A stretch of DNA of 64,000 nucleotides from Amycolatopsis orientalis DSM 43388 (GTDB taxonomy: Bacteria > Actinomycetota > Actinomycetes > Mycobacteriales > Pseudonocardiaceae): contig NZ_ASXG01000083.1 in the NCBI RefSeq assembly GCF_000411975.1, positions 1 to 64,000 of the forward strand, in the 5' to 3' direction. Of the stretch, positions 13,532-22,077 are shown piece after piece. Numbering within the stretch: the first letter of the stretch is position 1; every line of letters begins with the position of its first letter. The position numbers and the translations under genes are program-made. Below the pieces are notes generated by a model. That model was not told where the DNA came from. It searched no databases and worked only from the letters and a program-made list of their open reading frames with translations.

Positions 13532-15535
13532 GTGGCTCTCGCGCTGTACCGGAAGTACCGTCCGGCGACCTTCGCCGAGGTCGTCGGCCAGGAGCATGTG
13601 ACCGAACCGCTGCGCACGGCGCTGGCCGCCGGGCGCATCAACCACGCGTACCTGTTCTCCGGGCCGCGCGGGTGCGGCAAGACGTCGAGCGCGCGGATCA
13701 TGGCGCGCTCGCTCAACTGCGCCAAGGGCCCGACCCCGGATCCGTGCGGCGAGTGCAACTCGTGCCGTGCGCTCGCGCCGGAAGGCCCCGGCAGCGTCGA
13801 CGTCACCGAACTCGACGCGGCCAGCCACGGCGGCGTGGACGACGCCCGCGAACTGCGGGACAAGGCGTTCTACGCGCCCGCCGAATCGCGCTATCGCGTG
13901 TTCATCATCGACGAGGCGCACATGGTCACCACGCAGGGCTTCAACGCGCTGCTGAAGATCGTCGAAGAACCGCCAGAGCACCTGATCTTCATCTTCGCCA
14001 CCACCGAGCCGGACAAGGTGCTCACCACCATCCGCTCGCGCACGCACCACTACCCGTTCCGGCTGATCCCGCCGAGTTCGATGCGGGAGCTGCTGGAACG
14101 CAATGTCGCCGCCGAGGGCGCGACGGTCGAACCGGCGGTGTATCCGCTGGTGATCCGGGCCGGCGGCGGTTCGGCCCGCGATACCCAGTCGGTGCTGGAC
14201 CAGTTGCTCGCCGGAGCCGGTCCGGAAGGCGTCACCTACCCGCGGGCGGTGGCGCTGCTGGGCGTCACGGACACCGCGCTGATCGACGCGGTGATCGACG
14301 GGCTCGCGAACGACAACCCGGCCGAGGTGTTCGGCACCGTCGAGAAACTCGCCGAAGGCGGACACGACCCGCGCCGCTTCGCCACCGACCTGCTCGACCG
14401 GCTGCGCGACCTGCTGCTGATGCGCGCGGTCCCGGAAGCGGGCGAACGGGGTCTGGTGTCCGCGCCGGACGACGAACTGAAGCGGATGACCGAGCAGGCC
14501 GAGAAGCTCGGCCCGGCCACGCTGTCCCGCTACGCCGACATCGTCCACAATGGACTTCTCGAGATGCGCGGCGCGACGTCGCCGCGGCTCGTGCTCGAAC
14601 TGCTCTGCGCGCGCATGCTGTTGCCGTCGGTCACCGAGGCGGAGAAGGCCTTGCTGGCGCGGATCGAGAAGCTCGAGCGGCGTCCGGCGGGTGCGCCCGC
14701 GGCGGCTGGACCCGCTGCTTCCGCCGCTCCTGCTGCTTCCGCTGCACCGGCGGAGGCTCCGGCGCGGTCGTTCCAACGGCCTTCGCAGCGTCCGGCTCAG
14801 GAAGCTCCCGCGGCACCGGCCCGTGCGGCGGAGGAACCGGCGCGTCCGGCTCGGCCGGAGGTCAGCCGTCCAGCTCCGGCTCCCGCCCCGGCTCCGGTGG
14901 ACCAGCCTGCCGCGGCCCCTGCTCCGGCCGTGGAGGAAGCGCCGGCGGCGGGCGGGATCGACGCGGCCAAGGTGCGCGAGAAGTGGCCGCAACTGCTGGC
15001 GTCGCTCCGGAAGTTCACCGGCGGTCGCGCGCTCGAAGCCATGCTCACGCAGGCGACGGTCGCCGAAGTCGACGGTTCGGCCGTCACGCTGACGCACAAG
15101 TCCGAACCGCTCGCCCGACGGCTGAGCGACCAGGGCAACGCGAGCAAGATCGCGGCTGGGCTGAGCGAGGTGCTCGGCGGCGAATGGCAGGTCCGCTGCG
15201 TGCACGGCGCGGCCCCGGCCGCCGCTCCGGCACGGCAGGCTCCCCGGCAGCAACCGGCCGCCCCGGCTCCGGAACGGTCGTTCACGCGCCCGTCCGCGGC
15301 CGCCCAGGCCCCGCCCGCGCCAAAGCCCGCGCCGGAAGCCCCGAGCCGTCCGCGGGTCACCACGAGCGAACCGGACATCCCGCTCCCGCCCGAGCCCGCG
15401 GACGAGGACGACGACATCTACTCCGAGGACTCCAGCCCGGTCCCACCGCCTCCGCCGCCGCCCGCGGAGGAGGACCCGGAGCAGATCGCCCGCAAACTGC
15501 TCTCGGACCACCTCGGCGCACGTCCGCTGGACTGA
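13532..15535 (+). CDS. dnaX: DNA polymerase III subunit gamma/tau
   Basis: A 667-aa clamp-loader ATPase. The Walker A motif GPRGCGKTS lies at residues 44-52. A four-Cys zinc site includes CGECNSC, Walker B reads IIDEAHM, and the sensor-1 region is FIFATTEPDKVLTTIRSR. After about residue 390 comes a long Ala/Pro-rich linker, then a conserved C-terminal tau domain (IDAAKVREKWPQLLASLRKFTGGRALEAML), and a final Pro/acidic tail ending in RKLLSDHLGARPLD. I see no obvious slippery site for gamma production. The start is GTG 13532, 7 nt after TAGTCT, so the mRNA is probably leaderless. A convergent GH31 gene follows, separated by a strong hairpin. Confidence 0.95.
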   Translation: MALALYRKYRPATFAEVVGQEHVTEPLRTALAAGRINHAYLFSGPRGCGKTSSARIMARSLNCAKGPTPDPCGECNSCRALAPEGPGSVDVTELDAASHGGVDDARELRDKAFYAPAESRYRVFIIDEAHMVTTQGFNALLKIVEEPPEHLIFIFATTEPDKVLTTIRSRTHHYPFRLIPPSSMRELLERNVAAEGATVEPAVYPLVIRAGGGSARDTQSVLDQLLAGAGPEGVTYPRAVALLGVTDTALIDAVIDGLANDNPAEVFGTVEKLAEGGHDPRRFATDLLDRLRDLLLMRAVPEAGERGLVSAPDDELKRMTEQAEKLGPATLSRYADIVHNGLLEMRGATSPRLVLELLCARMLLPSVTEAEKALLARIEKLERRPAGAPAAAGPAASAAPAASAAPAEAPARSFQRPSQRPAQEAPAAPARAAEEPARPARPEVSRPAPAPAPAPVDQPAAAPAPAVEEAPAAGGIDAAKVREKWPQLLASLRKFTGGRALEAMLTQATVAEVDGSAVTLTHKSEPLARRLSDQGNASKIAAGLSEVLGGEWQVRCVHGAAPAAAPARQAPRQQPAAPAPERSFTRPSAAAQAPPAPKPAPEAPSRPRVTTSEPDIPLPPEPADEDDDIYSEDSSPVPPPPPPPAEEDPEQIARKLLSDHLGARPLD

Positions 15536-15539
15536 CCGC

Positions 15540-15585
15540 GTCGTGAGCGGCGTGGCCGGTTAGAACCGGCACCGCCACTCACGAC
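15540..15585. terminator. Bidirectional hairpin between dnaX and the GH31 gene
   Basis: Arms of 22 nt at 15540-15561 and 15564-15585 pair at 19 of 22 positions (GTCGTGAG...CCGGTT and complement) with a 2-nt loop centre. It spans the whole gap between the two convergent genes and covers the GH31 stop codon at 15579. Confidence 0.75.
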
Positions 15586-18500
15586 CACGCGAGCCGCACC
15601 TTCTGCGGGTGCTGCGTCGGTGTCGTCTGCACGGTCACGGTCCGGGTCGCCGCGTCCCAGCTCCAGCTTCCGCTGCGCCGCCCGTCCACGTACACCGCGG
15701 CGGGCGCGCTGGCATTCGTGAACCGGACCGTCCAAGCGCGCTGCGAGGCACCGATCGCGAGCGTCGCCGAGTGGGCATTTTCGGTGTACCGCAAGGCAGT
15801 TGGGGCGGACCCGTCGTTGAGCGTGAAGGTGCCATCGTGGCCGCCAGCCACCGTGGCCGTCGCTCCGGTGTGGGGATCCTGCGCGTCCCCGGCCACGTTT
15901 CCGCTGCGGGTGACCAGGATTCCGCCCGAGCGCACGAACACCGGCATCGTGTCCCAGCCCGTGGTGATCTGCGCGGTGCTGCCGCCGCGGTAGGTCTTGC
16001 CGGTGAAGTAGTCCGTCCAGTCGCTGCCCGGCGGGAACCAGACGCTGGTGGTCGCGGTGGCGCCCGGGCTGGTCGCCGGAGCCACGAGGACGTCCGGGCC
16101 GTACAGGTACTCCCCGCCAGCCTGGGCGTATGCCTCCTGCTGATCCGGATATCGCAGGTACAGCGGGCGCACGATGGGCATTCCCGTCGCGGTGGCCTGC
16201 TGCGCGAGCGTGTACGTGTAGGGCACGAGATTCTCGCGCAGGTTGAGGAATTTCGTCGCGGACGCGTCCGCCTCGGCTCCGTATTGCCAGGGCAGCCGGT
16301 CGCTGTGGTTGGAGTGCAGCCGGTCGATCGGCTGGAACGTGCCGAGCTGCACCCACCGCGCGTACAGATCGTCCGGCAGCTTCGTGCTGCCCGGTTCCGT
16401 GCCCGGCTGCTGCAGCCCGCCGGTGTGGCCGCCGATGTCGTGGCTGATCGAAGCCAGGCCGGTCGCGGCGGATTCGCCGGGCGTGTAGCCGACCTCGAAG
16501 GCCAGCGTGGCCCAGTCGGAAATGGTGTCCCCGGTGAAGTGCAGTGTGGTGCGCTTGTCCGCCCACGGCCCGGTCGGCACCGCGGTCGGCGAGCTGTATC
16601 CACCGGCTTGCAGCGAGCCGTAGGCACGGGAGAACGCGAAGCTGCCGCGCTGTGCGTACTGCTGGTTGATCCACGCGTCCGGAGTGACGCCGGCGAGGCT
16701 GGATTTCGAGCTGTCACAACACCAATCGAGCCACCAGACGTCGTTGCCCTGCTGTTCGATCGGCCGGTGCAGGTCGAAGTAGGCGCGCAGCTGGTCGGGG
16801 TCGCCGAAATCGAAGACGTAGCAGTCTTTCCCGCAACCGGGCTGCAGTTTGCCCTTCGCGGTCGCCTGCGCGGCCGGGAACTGCGGGTCGTCGGCGCGGA
16901 TGCTCGGGTGGATGTTCAGCGACGTGTGCAGGCCCTGGTCGTGCGCCCACTGGAAGAACGCCTTCGGATCGGGGAAGCGGGTCGGGTCGATTTCCCAGCC
17001 GTTCCACCGGTCCGGCGATTTGAAGTCGGTGTCGACGACGAGCAGGTCGAGCGGCACGTGCTGTTCGCGGAATTTCGGCACGATCGTCTGCTGGAAGTCG
17101 GCGGCCGTGCGGTCGTAATACTCGGAGTACCAGACGCCGTAGGCCCAGCGGGGCAGCAGCAGCGACGGCCCGGTCAGCTGCGCGAGTTCCCGCAGCGCGC
17201 GGCCGTAGTCCTGGCCGTAGGCGAAGACGTAGCCGTCCTGGTAGGTCTGGCTGCTGGGCCGTTGGGTGACGACTTTGGTGCGCGGGTCGTACAGCGCGGA
17301 TGCGGTGTCGTCGAGGAGCGACCAGCCGTCCTGGTAAAGGATTCCGGGCGCGGAGACCGCACTTCCGTCGACCCCGTCGAGACCTCGTCGGTAACCGCCG
17401 AGCGGCGCGTGCGGGGCGAGCAATGCCGAATGCGCGGCGGTGACGGCGACGGTGTCGAGGTTGACGTGGCAGTTCGCGTCCGGGCAGGACAGCGTGACGG
17501 TGTTGGCGCCAGCCTTGAGCTTCACCGGGATCGCGTTGGTACGCCACGAATTCCAGCTGCTGGTCGGTGGCAGCGTCAGATTGGTCGAGGTGTCTCCGGC
17601 TTGGAGCGTCAGCGAGGTCGGCTGGGTTTGGCCGGAAACGGCGGTCGCGTCCGCGTAGCGCAGCTGCAGATCGTAGGCGCCGTCGGCGGGGACCCCGGTG
17701 ATGGTCAGCGCGTCCGACGCGCCGGGTCGCTCCATGCCGGCGAGGAAGGCCTTGCCGGAGTGGCCGTCGTGGTCGCTGGCCGGGTGCGCGCCGCCGGACA
17801 GCGCGCCTTGCTCGGCCTCGCAGAGGACGCCGAACGCGCACGGGGTCGGCGCGGGTGGCACCGGGGACGGGTATTGGGCACCGGGGTTGACCACGGCGAG
17901 ACTGTCGATGTTGACGTTGCCCGAATCGGCGGTATCACGCTTCACGGTCACCTGGTGCTGCCCCGCGGGCAGAGTGAGCGGCACGGTCGCGAGGGCCCAG
18001 GTGTCCCAGTCCGCGGTGGCTGGAAGGGTGACGATGTGCGCGTTCGTTCCGTCGACGAGGACGGTGAGCGTGCGGGTGGTGTGCTGTCTGTCGCCGCCGG
18101 TTCCGTTGGCATAGCGGAGATCCAGCTGGCGATCACCCGGCGCGGTGACGCGGAAGGACAGACTGTCGCCAGCGTTGATGAAGCCCGCCGCGAACCCGTC
18201 GCCGGTGTAACCGCGGTGGTCGCTGGCCGTGCCGGGCCCGTTGAGCTGCAGTTGTTCGGCTTCGCAGAGGGTGCCGAAAGCGCAGCTCGGCGTCAGCTTG
18301 CCCGCCCACGGCCGCGCGGTGACGTCCTGGGCGCCGGTGCGCAGCTGAACGGTGAGGTTGTCGTCGGAAAACGCGCCCGAGTCGAGCTTGTAGCGCAGCT
18401 GGACGGCGCTGGTCCGAATGGTCAGCCAGCCGTCGCGTTTCGTTGCGGTGTACGGAGTTTTGGGGAAGCTGTCGCGGCCGACCGCGTTGAACGTGCCGGC

Positions 18501-18686
18501 GTCGACGAACTTGGCGTCGCCCGCGTATTCGGTGCGGATGAGCGTCGGCGACAGGACCTCGAACCGTGCTTGCCCGGCAGTCACCGCCTGCGGATCGGCC
18601 TCGGCGACTCCCGTCGACACGAGAGTGCCCGCCATGGCGGTGACGGCGAGCAGCCGTACCAGTCGTCCTCGGAGTGATGTGGCCAC
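15579..18686 (-). CDS. Secreted GH31 glycosidase with two inserted CBM35-like modules
   Basis: A 1035-aa exported alpha-glucosidase-type enzyme. The signal peptide (LVRLLAVTAMAGTLVSTGVAEA) ends near residue 30. The GH31 N-terminal beta-sandwich begins (LSPTLIRTEYAGDAKFVDAGTF) but is interrupted by two tandem modules at about 135-268 and 283-418. Each opens with CAFGxLCEAEQ and has the look of CBM6/CBM35 beta-sandwiches. The beta-sandwich then resumes (APLGGYRRGLDG). In the barrel, WWLDWCCDSS gives a nucleophile Asp near 654 and FTGDTISDW the acid/base Asp near 720. The C-terminal beta domains follow. GTG 18686 has GAGGAGG upstream. The substrate (alpha-glucan, xyloside or other) cannot be told. 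A lipoprotein amidase gene lies upstream. Confidence 0.88.
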   Translation of the reverse strand: MATSLRGRLVRLLAVTAMAGTLVSTGVAEADPQAVTAGQARFEVLSPTLIRTEYAGDAKFVDAGTFNAVGRDSFPKTPYTATKRDGWLTIRTSAVQLRYKLDSGAFSDDNLTVQLRTGAQDVTARPWAGKLTPSCAFGTLCEAEQLQLNGPGTASDHRGYTGDGFAAGFINAGDSLSFRVTAPGDRQLDLRYANGTGGDRQHTTRTLTVLVDGTNAHIVTLPATADWDTWALATVPLTLPAGQHQVTVKRDTADSGNVNIDSLAVVNPGAQYPSPVPPAPTPCAFGVLCEAEQGALSGGAHPASDHDGHSGKAFLAGMERPGASDALTITGVPADGAYDLQLRYADATAVSGQTQPTSLTLQAGDTSTNLTLPPTSSWNSWRTNAIPVKLKAGANTVTLSCPDANCHVNLDTVAVTAAHSALLAPHAPLGGYRRGLDGVDGSAVSAPGILYQDGWSLLDDTASALYDPRTKVVTQRPSSQTYQDGYVFAYGQDYGRALRELAQLTGPSLLLPRWAYGVWYSEYYDRTAADFQQTIVPKFREQHVPLDLLVVDTDFKSPDRWNGWEIDPTRFPDPKAFFQWAHDQGLHTSLNIHPSIRADDPQFPAAQATAKGKLQPGCGKDCYVFDFGDPDQLRAYFDLHRPIEQQGNDVWWLDWCCDSSKSSLAGVTPDAWINQQYAQRGSFAFSRAYGSLQAGGYSSPTAVPTGPWADKRTTLHFTGDTISDWATLAFEVGYTPGESAATGLASISHDIGGHTGGLQQPGTEPGSTKLPDDLYARWVQLGTFQPIDRLHSNHSDRLPWQYGAEADASATKFLNLRENLVPYTYTLAQQATATGMPIVRPLYLRYPDQQEAYAQAGGEYLYGPDVLVAPATSPGATATTSVWFPPGSDWTDYFTGKTYRGGSTAQITTGWDTMPVFVRSGGILVTRSGNVAGDAQDPHTGATATVAGGHDGTFTLNDGSAPTALRYTENAHSATLAIGASQRAWTVRFTNASAPAAVYVDGRRSGSWSWDAATRTVTVQTTPTQHPQKVRLAWS

Positions 18687-18791
18687 CGGCGCCTCCTCGA
18701 CAGGTCCCCAGCGACGGTAAGTCGGGACCGATCAAGAGAGAAGGCGGTGTCCGGTGTTCTGTCCGCTCAGTAGCCCTTTCGGCTCCCTGCG

Positions 18792-19664
18792 TCAGGAACC
18801 GGCCAGGTACGCCTCGATGGCCTTAGCGATGGCCTGCGCGTAGTGCGCCCGGCCCGCCGCGGACGACATCTGGCTGGCCTCGTCGGCGTTGCGCATGTTG
18901 CCGCATTCGACGAGCACGGCCGGCCGCGTCGACAGGTTGAGCCCGGCCAGGTCGCTTCGCGGCGAAAGGCCCGCCGAACCGATGTACGTGGAGGTGGCGA
19001 AGCCGTCGTCGCGGATTCCGTCGCGCATGATGCGGGCCAGCTTCAGCGACGGTTCGCCCTGCGCGGCGTTCAACGGCGGGGCCGAGTACGCGACATGGAA
19101 GCCGTGCGCGGTCGGCGAAGTGGCGCCGTCGGCGTGGATCGACACCACGGCGTCGGCGTTCGCGTCGTTGCCGATCTTCGCGCGCTCGTCGACGCACGGG
19201 CCGACGCCGGAGTCGTTCTGCCGGGTGTAGACGACCTTGATTCCCTTGGCCGCCAACGCGTTCCCGACCTCCTGCGCGACGGCGAAGGTGAAGGCGTGCT
19301 CCGGATACCCGGCGTTGGTCGACGTGCCGGTGGTGTTGCACGGCTTCGTCTGCCCGCGCCCGGCGGGCACCTGCCGGTTGATCTCGCCAGGGTGCGACGC
19401 GTTGCCGCCGTTGTGGCCGGGATCGAGGACCACGACCTTGCCCGAGCCGACCGGCGGCGCCGCGGACGTCGAAGGCGGACTCGAGGACGAGGACGGCGCC
19501 GGTGGCGGGCTGGACGACGCCGAGCTGGGCGGCGGGGTCGCCGACGTCGGCGCGGCGGCCGGGGAGGGAGGCGTCCCGCCGCCGCCGGAACACGCTGTGA
19601 GCAGCAGCAGGCCGGTCAGCAGCGGGAGGGTCTTCGCACGCACGCGACCACGGTGCCACAGCAT
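18792..19664 (-). CDS. Lipoprotein N-acetylmuramoyl-L-alanine amidase (Amidase_3)
   Basis: A 290-aa cell-wall hydrolase that cleaves the amide between MurNAc and the stem peptide. The signal ends in the lipobox LLTAC, so the mature protein should be lipid-anchored outside the membrane. A Ser/Pro-rich linker to about residue 72 is followed by the Amidase_3 domain: VVVLDPGHNGG (zinc His), the Glu of YPEHAFT, VVSIHADG (zinc His) and the catalytic Glu of VLVECGNMRN. An extra Cys pair (KPCNTTG, GPCVDER) may form a disulfide. The ATG at 19664 was kept, but GTG 19643 gives a tighter signal peptide. The gene is divergent from ybaB-recR. Confidence 0.9.
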   Translation of the reverse strand: MLWHRGRVRAKTLPLLTGLLLLTACSGGGGTPPSPAAAPTSATPPPSSASSSPPPAPSSSSSPPSTSAAPPVGSGKVVVLDPGHNGGNASHPGEINRQVPAGRGQTKPCNTTGTSTNAGYPEHAFTFAVAQEVGNALAAKGIKVVYTRQNDSGVGPCVDERAKIGNDANADAVVSIHADGATSPTAHGFHVAYSAPPLNAAQGEPSLKLARIMRDGIRDDGFATSTYIGSAGLSPRSDLAGLNLSTRPAVLVECGNMRNADEASQMSSAAGRAHYAQAIAKAIEAYLAGS

Positions 19665-19746
19665 CCGCGTGCCGCCAGGGCGGACGCGCCGGGCGCGCGG
19701 CTAGGCTGGGGAGGAACACCCAAACGCGGAAGGACCGAGTGCGATC

Positions 19747-20103
19747 ATGGTGCAACCCGGCGGCGGCGGCTTCGACCTGTCGCAGATCATGCAGCAGGCC
19801 CAGCAGATGCAGCAGAAGCTGGTGGAAGCCCAGGAGGAACTCGCCAACACCGAGGTCACCGGCACCGCGGGCGGCGGACTGGTCACCGCGACGGTGTCCG
19901 GCGACAGCCAGCTGAAGAGCCTCGCCATCGACCCGAAGGTGGTCGACCCGGACGACGTCGAAACCCTGGCCGACCTGGTGGTCGCCGCGGTGCGCGACGC
20001 GTCGGCGAGCGCGCAGAAGCTCACCGAACAGAAGCTGGGCCCGCTGGCGGGCGGCCTCGGCGGCGGCATGCCGGACCTCGGCAGCCTCGGCTTCGGCGGC
20101 TGA
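19747..20103 (+). CDS. ybaB: YbaB/EbfC nucleoid-associated protein
   Basis: A 118-aa protein with the coiled YbaB core (LSQIMQQAQQMQQKLVEAQEELANTEVTG) and the strand GGGLVTATVSGDSQLKSLAIDPKVVD, ending in a Gly-rich tail. The family binds DNA as a dimer and its gene normally stands next to recR. RecR starts 4 nt after the stop, so the two are cotranscribed. A purine-rich GGAAGGA lies 12 nt before the ATG. Confidence 0.92.
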   Translation: MVQPGGGGFDLSQIMQQAQQMQQKLVEAQEELANTEVTGTAGGGLVTATVSGDSQLKSLAIDPKVVDPDDVETLADLVVAAVRDASASAQKLTEQKLGPLAGGLGGGMPDLGSLGFGG

Positions 20104-20106
20104 CAC

Positions 20107-20703
20107 TTGTACGAGGGTGTCGTCCAGGACCTGATCGACGAACTGGGCCGGTTGCCCGGCGTCGGTCCGAAGAGTGCCCAGCGCATCGCGTTCCACCTGC
20201 TGGCCGCCGACCCGGCGGACATCGCGCGGCTGCAGGACGTGCTGGGCAAGGTCAAGGAAGGCGTGCAGTTCTGCGAGATCTGCGGCAACGTCTCGGAACA
20301 GGAAACGTGCCGGATCTGCCGCGACGAGCGCCGCGACCTCACGGTCATCTGCGTGGTCGAGGAGCCGAAGGACGTGCTGGCGGTCGAGCGGACCCGCGAG
20401 TTCAAGGGCCGCTACCACGTACTGGGCGGCGCGCTGGACCCGCTGTCGGGCATCGGCCCGGAACAGCTGCGGATGCGGCAGCTGCTGCAGCGCATCGGCG
20501 AGGCGGACGTCAAGGAGATCATCATCGCGACGGACCCGAACACCGAGGGCGAGGCGACGGCGACCTACCTGGTGCGAATGCTGCGCGACTTCCCCGGGCT
20601 TTCGGTGACGCGACTGGCGTCTGGGCTGCCGATGGGCGGAGACCTGGAGTTCGCGGACGAGCTGACCCTAGGCCGCGCCCTATCCGGCCGACGAGCTTTG
20701 TAA
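20107..20703 (+). CDS. recR: Recombination protein RecR
   Basis: A 198-aa protein of the RecFOR gap-repair pathway, which helps load RecA on gapped DNA. The helix-hairpin-helix LIDELGRLPGVGPKSAQRIAFHLL is at the N-terminus. A C4 zinc finger follows (CEICGNVSEQETCRICRD), then the Toprim domain (VICVVEEPKDVLAVE, IIIATDPNTEGEATATYL) and the C-terminal LTRLASGLPMGGDLEFADE-type Walker B region. The start is a TTG at 20107. A very large nested hairpin follows the stop. Confidence 0.95.
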   Translation: MYEGVVQDLIDELGRLPGVGPKSAQRIAFHLLAADPADIARLQDVLGKVKEGVQFCEICGNVSEQETCRICRDERRDLTVICVVEEPKDVLAVERTREFKGRYHVLGGALDPLSGIGPEQLRMRQLLQRIGEADVKEIIIATDPNTEGEATATYLVRMLRDFPGLSVTRLASGLPMGGDLEFADELTLGRALSGRRAL

Positions 20704-20747
20704 ACCCTCGCCCCCCGTCGCCCCTATCTTGCCAACGCACCCCAAAC

Positions 20748-20840
20748 GCGGGATCGCGTCGGCGTCTGACGGAGCTGCGTGCACGGCCCCCCGGGCCGGG
20801 TGCGCAGCTCCGTCAGACGCCGACTTGAAGGCGATCCCGC
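20748..20840. repeat. Large nested inverted repeat between recR and the epimerase gene
   Basis: The inner arms of 22 bp (20758-20779 and 20803-20824) are perfect complements, and the region inside them is a further imperfect GC-rich stem. The outer arms GCGGGATCGC (20748-20757) and GCGATCCCGC (20831-20840) add 10 bp, with a 6-nt bulge on one side. A smaller dyad, GCGCCGAC/GTCGGCGC, follows at 20843-20861. It sits between convergent genes and could terminate both. It is much larger than a normal terminator and may be the remnant of a mobile element. Confidence 0.75.
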
Positions 20841-20868
20841 CCGCGCCGACGAAGTCGGCGCCGAAGAC

Positions 20869-21966
20869 TCAGCAGTAACCGAGCTGTGCCAACGAGTTCA
20901 CCACGATGTCCGACGGGTGGTACTTGTCCATCCAGGACTCTCCGCGCCGGTTCTGGTACGTGTCGAGGAATTCCTGCAGCCGGTCCGCGCGCATTTCGGT
21001 CAGGACGACGTTCTCGCCGATGCCCACGTGCCGTTCCGTGCGGGCTCGGTGGACCGCGCACGGGAGGCCCAGGTAGCCGCATTCTTCCTGCAGGCCGCCG
21101 GAGTCGGTGACCACGTACTCGGCGCGCGCGACGAGCGGCAGGAACTTCAGGTACCGCATCTTCGGCTGCGCGATGAACTTGTCGTCGAAGAGATCGTCCA
21201 AGCCCAGCGACCGGATCTTCTCCCGCTCCGGCGCACCGGCCAGGTACAGGATCGGCATCGTGCGGCTCTGCGCGCGCAGGATTTCCAGCACCTCGCGGTA
21301 TTTGTCCGCCCGCGACACCAGTTCGAACCGGTGCAGCGTCGCCAGGCCGAACTTCTCCGGCAGGCCCGGCACGTCCAGCGGCTGATCGATGACCTGGCGC
21401 ATCGAGTCGATCGCCGTGTTCGCCTCGGTGTTGACCACGACGCCGCGGGCGCCCCGCAGGTTGTGCACCTCGCGCTCGCTCGGCGAGAAGTGGATGTCCA
21501 CGAGCTTTCCGGCGATTTTGCGGTTCAGTTCCTCCGGCAGCGGCGAGAGAATGCTGCCCGACCGCGTGCCCGCCTCGATGTGCCCGACGCGTGCCTTCAG
21601 GATCTTCTTCCCGAGCAACGCCCCGTACGGCGTGGTGAACGTGTCGCCGTGCACCAGCACCAGCGGCGGACGGCCGTCCGAGGCCAGCCGGGCGCGGAGT
21701 TCGGCGCGGCGGCTCCACGCGGTGCGCAGGACCTGCGCGGCCCAGCCGGGGACCTGCGCGGGGGATTCGAGGTTGTGCGCCCGTTCCCGTGGCACGAACC
21801 ACAGCGCGGGGTCCGGCAGCTTCAGATCCGAGAGCACGTCCGCGACCTCGTCCACGTGCTGTGCGGTGAACCAGATCTCCGGTTTCGCTCCGCGCTCGGC
21901 GACGCGGTGGAACACCGGCGCGATTTTGATCAGTTCCGCGGTGGTGCCGACAACGAACGAAATCAC
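20869..21966 (-). CDS. UDP-N-acetylglucosamine 2-epimerase family protein
   Basis: A 365-aa enzyme of the WecB/MnaA family (GT-B fold), converting UDP-GlcNAc to UDP-ManNAc or acting on a related sugar. Visible signatures are VHGDTFTTPYGALLGKKILKARVGHIEAGTRSG, PEELNRKIAGKLVDIHFSPSE and the late TDSGGLQEECGYLGLPC. The start is GTG at 21966. It is divergent from the GT2 gene and stands at the edge of the envelope glycan cluster, so it probably supplies the ManNAc-type precursor. A standard N-terminal motif for this family (GTRPE) reads GTTAE here. Confidence 0.85.
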   Translation of the reverse strand: MISFVVGTTAELIKIAPVFHRVAERGAKPEIWFTAQHVDEVADVLSDLKLPDPALWFVPRERAHNLESPAQVPGWAAQVLRTAWSRRAELRARLASDGRPPLVLVHGDTFTTPYGALLGKKILKARVGHIEAGTRSGSILSPLPEELNRKIAGKLVDIHFSPSEREVHNLRGARGVVVNTEANTAIDSMRQVIDQPLDVPGLPEKFGLATLHRFELVSRADKYREVLEILRAQSRTMPILYLAGAPEREKIRSLGLDDLFDDKFIAQPKMRYLKFLPLVARAEYVVTDSGGLQEECGYLGLPCAVHRARTERHVGIGENVVLTEMRADRLQEFLDTYQNRRGESWMDKYHPSDIVVNSLAQLGYC

Positions 21967-22077
21967 CGTGGATTACCCAATCTCCGGACCGGCCGCAGCC
22001 GGGTAAACAGCAGGTCAACGCCGCGGGTCAGGATGCTGCGCACTCTGTCCCGGCCGGTACAGGGTAGCCTCGCCGGC

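Noticed and set aside
15609..18677. A 1022-codon ORF antisense to the GH31 gene
   Set aside because: Arg/Gly/Val-rich shadow frame caused by GC-rich third positions; the minus-strand frame has a signal peptide and catalytic motifs.
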